Shown here piece by piece: positions 31,359 to 34,749 of a stretch of 34,749 nt of DNA. Position 1 is the first letter of the stretch; each line of letters opens with the position of its first letter. The translations under genes and the position numbers were made by a program. The stretch spans positions 1 to 34,749 of the forward strand of contig JAFGSM010000061.1 in the NCBI GenBank assembly GCA_016934595.1, given 5' to 3'. A model generated the notes under the pieces. The model worked only from the letters and a program-made list of their open reading frames with translations. It did no database searches and was not told the DNA's origin. The stretch is from a bacterium. Lineage in GTDB: Bacteria; SZUA-182; DTGQ01; JAFGSM01.

Positions 31359-32855
31359 TTAGTCTATGTTTCTTATTAAACCATTCTGACCGTTTTGGCA
31401 ACCGGTTTGATCATGATATGGCAACCTGATTGTCACTTTTGTCCCTTTACCTTTAGAGCTCTCTACAGTTATTGTGCCGCCGTGCTCACTGATGATCTTT
31501 TTTGTGATTGTGAGTCCGAGGCCGCATCCGTGCCTTTTGGTTGAGTAATAGGGCTCGAATATCTTCTCCCTGTCCTTCTCATCGATACCCACCCCTTTAT
31601 CGATCACAGAAATATATGATAATGCATCTTCATTGCCAAACTCCACCGCTATAGCATCCTTCTTGCCGTCCATTGCCTCGATAGCGTTTATGATTAGGTT
31701 TATGAGACATATACGCATGAATTCGCGGTCACAGTAAATGCATTTTTGATTGTCCGAAAAGGAGGATGTGATACTTATGTCATCAGCTATCTTTCCTTTC
31801 AGCATTGAAATGGCTTCGTCCAGCAGGGAGCAGGGTGACACCCATTCCATGTCAAGGCTAATGGGTTTGCCGAGAAACAGGAAGTTGTGTATCTGCTCTT
31901 TCATCCTGTTTATCTCGCTCCTCAGGTTTTCAAGAAGCGACAGAAGCTCATCCTTTTCATGGATATCCTCCTCCATGATCCGCTCCCTTATATGCCCTAT
32001 GGAAAGGGAAAGAAAATTCAAAGGATTTCTGATATCATGGGCTATGCCTGACGAGAGCTGCCCTATCAGGGACAACTGCTCTGATTTTTTCAATTTATCT
32101 TCAAGCTCCTTCTGCTCCTTCAATTTAAGCACCATCTCATTGAAGCTCTTTATCAGAACTCCTATCTCGTCTCTTCTGTCACCCGCCTCGATCTGCTGAA
32201 GGTCGCCTTCGGCTATCCTCCTGCTTGCACATGCGATGTCCTTGATAGGTTCTGTATATTTCTTGGCAATTATCATGCTGATGATGATCCCTATACAGAA
32301 GGCAAAGAGGGTGCTCAAGACCCGCTTGAAAAAATTTTTCCTGTGGAAGAGCCTGTAGTCGTCAAGCACAAGGCTGATCAGGATATACCCTATGTTTTCC
32401 CCCTTTATGTGCACAGGCATAATGACATTATAAGTTCTCTGATCTTCCGTCAAATCCTGCTCACCGAGCCTGGCCATGATCATGATATCCTTTTTTGCAG
32501 TTTTTGCCGTCACCTTTTTCTTGAGTTTCTCCTTTGTCCCGATCTTTTTTGGATCAGAGCTGGCAATGACCTCGGATGTATCGTTTAGGATGGTTATCTC
32601 CTGAATCCCCTTTTGATTCAACGCCTCCACATAAGTCTTTAACCTGTCGGTGCCTTCTCCCTTGTAGGTCAATTCCTCCACGCTGATATTGATCGCCTTG
32701 GTGATATCTTTTATGTCTTCGCTTACCTTGTCAAGCAATTCCCTTTCTGACCTGGAATATATTAAGGTCAAAGAACCTATGGTTGCGAGGAGCAAGAGGA
32801 GAAAAATAAAGAGGAGTTTTGCCCTCAAGGAAAAGGGGTAGAATATATTATTCAT
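31359..32855 (-). CDS. Membrane sensor histidine kinase (HAMP-HisKA-HATPase)
   Basis: Two TM segments flanking sensor region, HAMP 'YTEPIKDIACASRRIAEGDL', H-box 'LSSGIAHDIRNPLNFLSLS', N/G boxes 'LINLIINAIEAMDG', 'DKGVGIDEKDREKIFEPYYSTKRHGCGLGLTI'. Confidence 0.95.
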   Translation of the reverse strand: MNNIFYPFSLRAKLLFIFLLLLLATIGSLTLIYSRSERELLDKVSEDIKDITKAINISVEELTYKGEGTDRLKTYVEALNQKGIQEITILNDTSEVIASSDPKKIGTKEKLKKKVTAKTAKKDIMIMARLGEQDLTEDQRTYNVIMPVHIKGENIGYILISLVLDDYRLFHRKNFFKRVLSTLFAFCIGIIISMIIAKKYTEPIKDIACASRRIAEGDLQQIEAGDRRDEIGVLIKSFNEMVLKLKEQKELEDKLKKSEQLSLIGQLSSGIAHDIRNPLNFLSLSIGHIRERIMEEDIHEKDELLSLLENLRSEINRMKEQIHNFLFLGKPISLDMEWVSPCSLLDEAISMLKGKIADDISITSSFSDNQKCIYCDREFMRICLINLIINAIEAMDGKKDAIAVEFGNEDALSYISVIDKGVGIDEKDREKIFEPYYSTKRHGCGLGLTITKKIISEHGGTITVESSKGKGTKVTIRLPYHDQTGCQNGQNGLIRNID

Positions 32856-33043
32856 ATTAAGTTAAGCGCCTGTTTTCTTCATGAGACAATTTTGATCCTC
32901 ATGGGATTTTGTCAGATAATTACAGAGTTAAGATGCTCTCACAATGGATAAAGATACAGTAATTGAGTAAAAAAAGCCAGTGACACCCATGAAAAATTAG
33001 GGATGAAGATGCTTTACACAAAGGGATTCAAAGGGATTGCGTT

Positions 33044-34600
33044 ATGATTATGAATAAATATTATGATGAATTGGCCGGAAAGGAATATGGCGATCTATAT
33101 CAGGTCATGAAATGGGTTTCCAATGCTGAGGCGGTGAAAGCCGGAAGACAGCGAGACGAACTTCTTGGTTCAATCATGGACAGGATCAAATGGGAGTATG
33201 CCGGTACCAAGCCTTACTTTTTGGGATTGTCGCCTGGCTGCCGCCTGTGCGGCGAAGGGAGCTGGTCATGCCTTTTTATAAACAGCATATGTAATGCATG
33301 CTGTTTTTATTGTCCTGCAAGTCAAAAAACAAAAGGGGAACCATCAACCAATACAATAGTCTTTACGAGACCTGAAGACTATATTGATTATCTTGGATAT
33401 TTCCAGTTCCGCGGGGCAAGTATAAGCGGCGGCGAACCATTGATGACTCTGGACAGGACAATGACATTCGTATCCAAGATCAAGAGGCAACTTGGAAATA
33501 ATATATACCTTTGGCTTTATACAAACGGTATCTTATTGACGGAATCTATAGTTGGCCGATTGAAAGACGCAGGTCTTGATGAGATAAGGTTTGATCTGAG
33601 CGCAGTAAACTATAGCCTTGATAAACTGAAATTGGCATCAGGAAAGATACCTAAAGTTACTGTTGAGGTTCCAGCTATACCTGAGGATGAATCCATACTT
33701 AGGGATCTTGTATTTAAGCTTGAAGCTGCCGGGGTCAGTTATCTTAATCTTCATAAGCTAAGGTGTACAGTTCATAATTATCCCCATTTGGCCAGGCGGG
33801 GATATACATTGCTGCATGAAGAGCACGCCACAGTGCTTGAATCAGAGCTTACAGCACTGCGCATACTGAGATTTGTCACAGATAATCAACTGGCCCTTCC
33901 TGTGAATTACTGTTCTTTTGCCTATAAGCACCATTTTCAGTCTCTTGCTGCCCGCAGGCGCACGGCAAAATTTATGGTAAAACCATACGAAGACATCACC
34001 CCCGCGTCCTTCATCCGGTGCGTCTCAATAGGTGTTGACAGAGAGACAGCATGCAGGATCAGCGAATTCCTGAAAAGTCAGGGTATGGATGAAAAGGGTT
34101 TCTGGTTCGACCCTTCAAAGGGCAGGTTATATTTTAATGAACAGATCATGAATCTTCTATTCACAAAGGGGTATGAAAGTAACCTCCTTTGTCATTCCGT
34201 CGAGAGCCGGAATCCAGGATTTTCAGATGAAACGGCCTTGAGTCCTCTATTCGCAGATAAGGGATTTTCAGGTCAAGCAACCTTGAATCTTAGATTTTTT
34301 TTGAGCTATTATAAAACGGCCATGCTTCCGAAGGTATCGTATCATTATCCTTACAAGACAGTACAATTAAATCCAAGAAAGTCAATTGTAATTGAGAGGA
34401 GGCCGGTCATCGAGGATAAAGAGATCCCTCCTTATAGCCTGCCATTATTCAGGAAGATTATGTGTGATCTTGATGCAGAGCAATGTCCGATGGATGTAAT
34501 TCCTGAAATATTTCATGAAGATGATCCGGCGAAAACAGAGCCAATATCAACAGTCCTTTGTTTCGAGCATATCCGTAAGGGACTTCCTGATTATTTCTAA
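33044..34600 (+). CDS. Radical SAM protein of unknown function
   Basis: CX3CX2C in 'INSICNACCFYCPASQ', 'GASISGGEPLMTLD', 'LYTNGILL'; extra upstream Cys 'GCRLCGEGSWSC'. Confidence 0.88.
   Translation: MIMNKYYDELAGKEYGDLYQVMKWVSNAEAVKAGRQRDELLGSIMDRIKWEYAGTKPYFLGLSPGCRLCGEGSWSCLFINSICNACCFYCPASQKTKGEPSTNTIVFTRPEDYIDYLGYFQFRGASISGGEPLMTLDRTMTFVSKIKRQLGNNIYLWLYTNGILLTESIVGRLKDAGLDEIRFDLSAVNYSLDKLKLASGKIPKVTVEVPAIPEDESILRDLVFKLEAAGVSYLNLHKLRCTVHNYPHLARRGYTLLHEEHATVLESELTALRILRFVTDNQLALPVNYCSFAYKHHFQSLAARRRTAKFMVKPYEDITPASFIRCVSIGVDRETACRISEFLKSQGMDEKGFWFDPSKGRLYFNEQIMNLLFTKGYESNLLCHSVESRNPGFSDETALSPLFADKGFSGQATLNLRFFLSYYKTAMLPKVSYHYPYKTVQLNPRKSIVIERRPVIEDKEIPPYSLPLFRKIMCDLDAEQCPMDVIPEIFHEDDPAKTEPISTVLCFEHIRKGLPDYF
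34191..34231 (+). repeat. 41-bp palindromic repeat, copy 2 (inside radical SAM gene)
   Basis: gtcattccgtcgagagccggaatccaggattttcagatgaa, in frame as CHSVESRNPGFSDE. Confidence 0.9.
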
Positions 34601-34686
34601 GCCTGGCCAACTTTTCATATGGCCTTGCACTGCCACAATCCTTGTTTGTCTGCGCGCTGATTCGCGCAACGCCAACAAAAACGCTC

Positions 34687-34740
34687 GAGCGACGTTCGCA
34701 TAACCCGCTACTTTATAGCTCATTATGCGTAACGTCGCTC
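34687..34740. repeat. Near-perfect long inverted repeat at the window's right edge
   Basis: GAGCGACGTTCGCATAA / TTATGCGTAACGTCGCTC pair with one bulged base; 19-nt centre contains an inner GCTA/TAGC pair. Confidence 0.85.
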
Positions 34741-34749
34741 AGCTCGGCC

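Noticed and set aside
34601-34749. Integron attC site / start of a cassette array
   Set aside because: Inverted repeat is present but no clear RYYYAAC/GTTRRRY boxes; insufficient evidence without downstream sequence.

Overview
The window looks like chromosomal DNA from a Gram-negative bacterium, plausibly a Desulfobacterota/Nitrospirota-type lineage (inferred from gene content, not proven). Left part (1-6.4 kb): an exported protein with a C-terminal two-repeat type I dockerin, next to three exported proteins with cohesin-like beta domains. Middle (8.4-20.0 kb): a near-complete type II secretion operon, E-F-G-H-I-J-K-L-M-C/N-D, without a prepilin peptidase. It is translationally coupled to ligA and preceded by a perfect 21-bp-arm palindrome next to an extended -10 promoter. 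Right part: ruvB, a rhombosortase-like rhomboid protease overlapping a lipoprotein gene with a GlyGly-CTERM-like tail, an RsmG-SpoU/TrmH double methyltransferase fusion, a small exported protein, glgX, a sigma54 two-component pair whose regulator lacks a recognisable Fis-type HTH, and a radical SAM protein. A 41-bp palindromic repeat ('cattccggcgaaagccggaatccaggatttacagatgaa') occurs three times: once intergenic and twice in frame inside genes (gspK leader, radical SAM protein). The best candidate for an undescribed system is the co-located dockerin/cohesin set + T2SS + rhombosortase/target pair as a Gram-negative surface-assembly module. The individual families are known; the functional linkage is inference.
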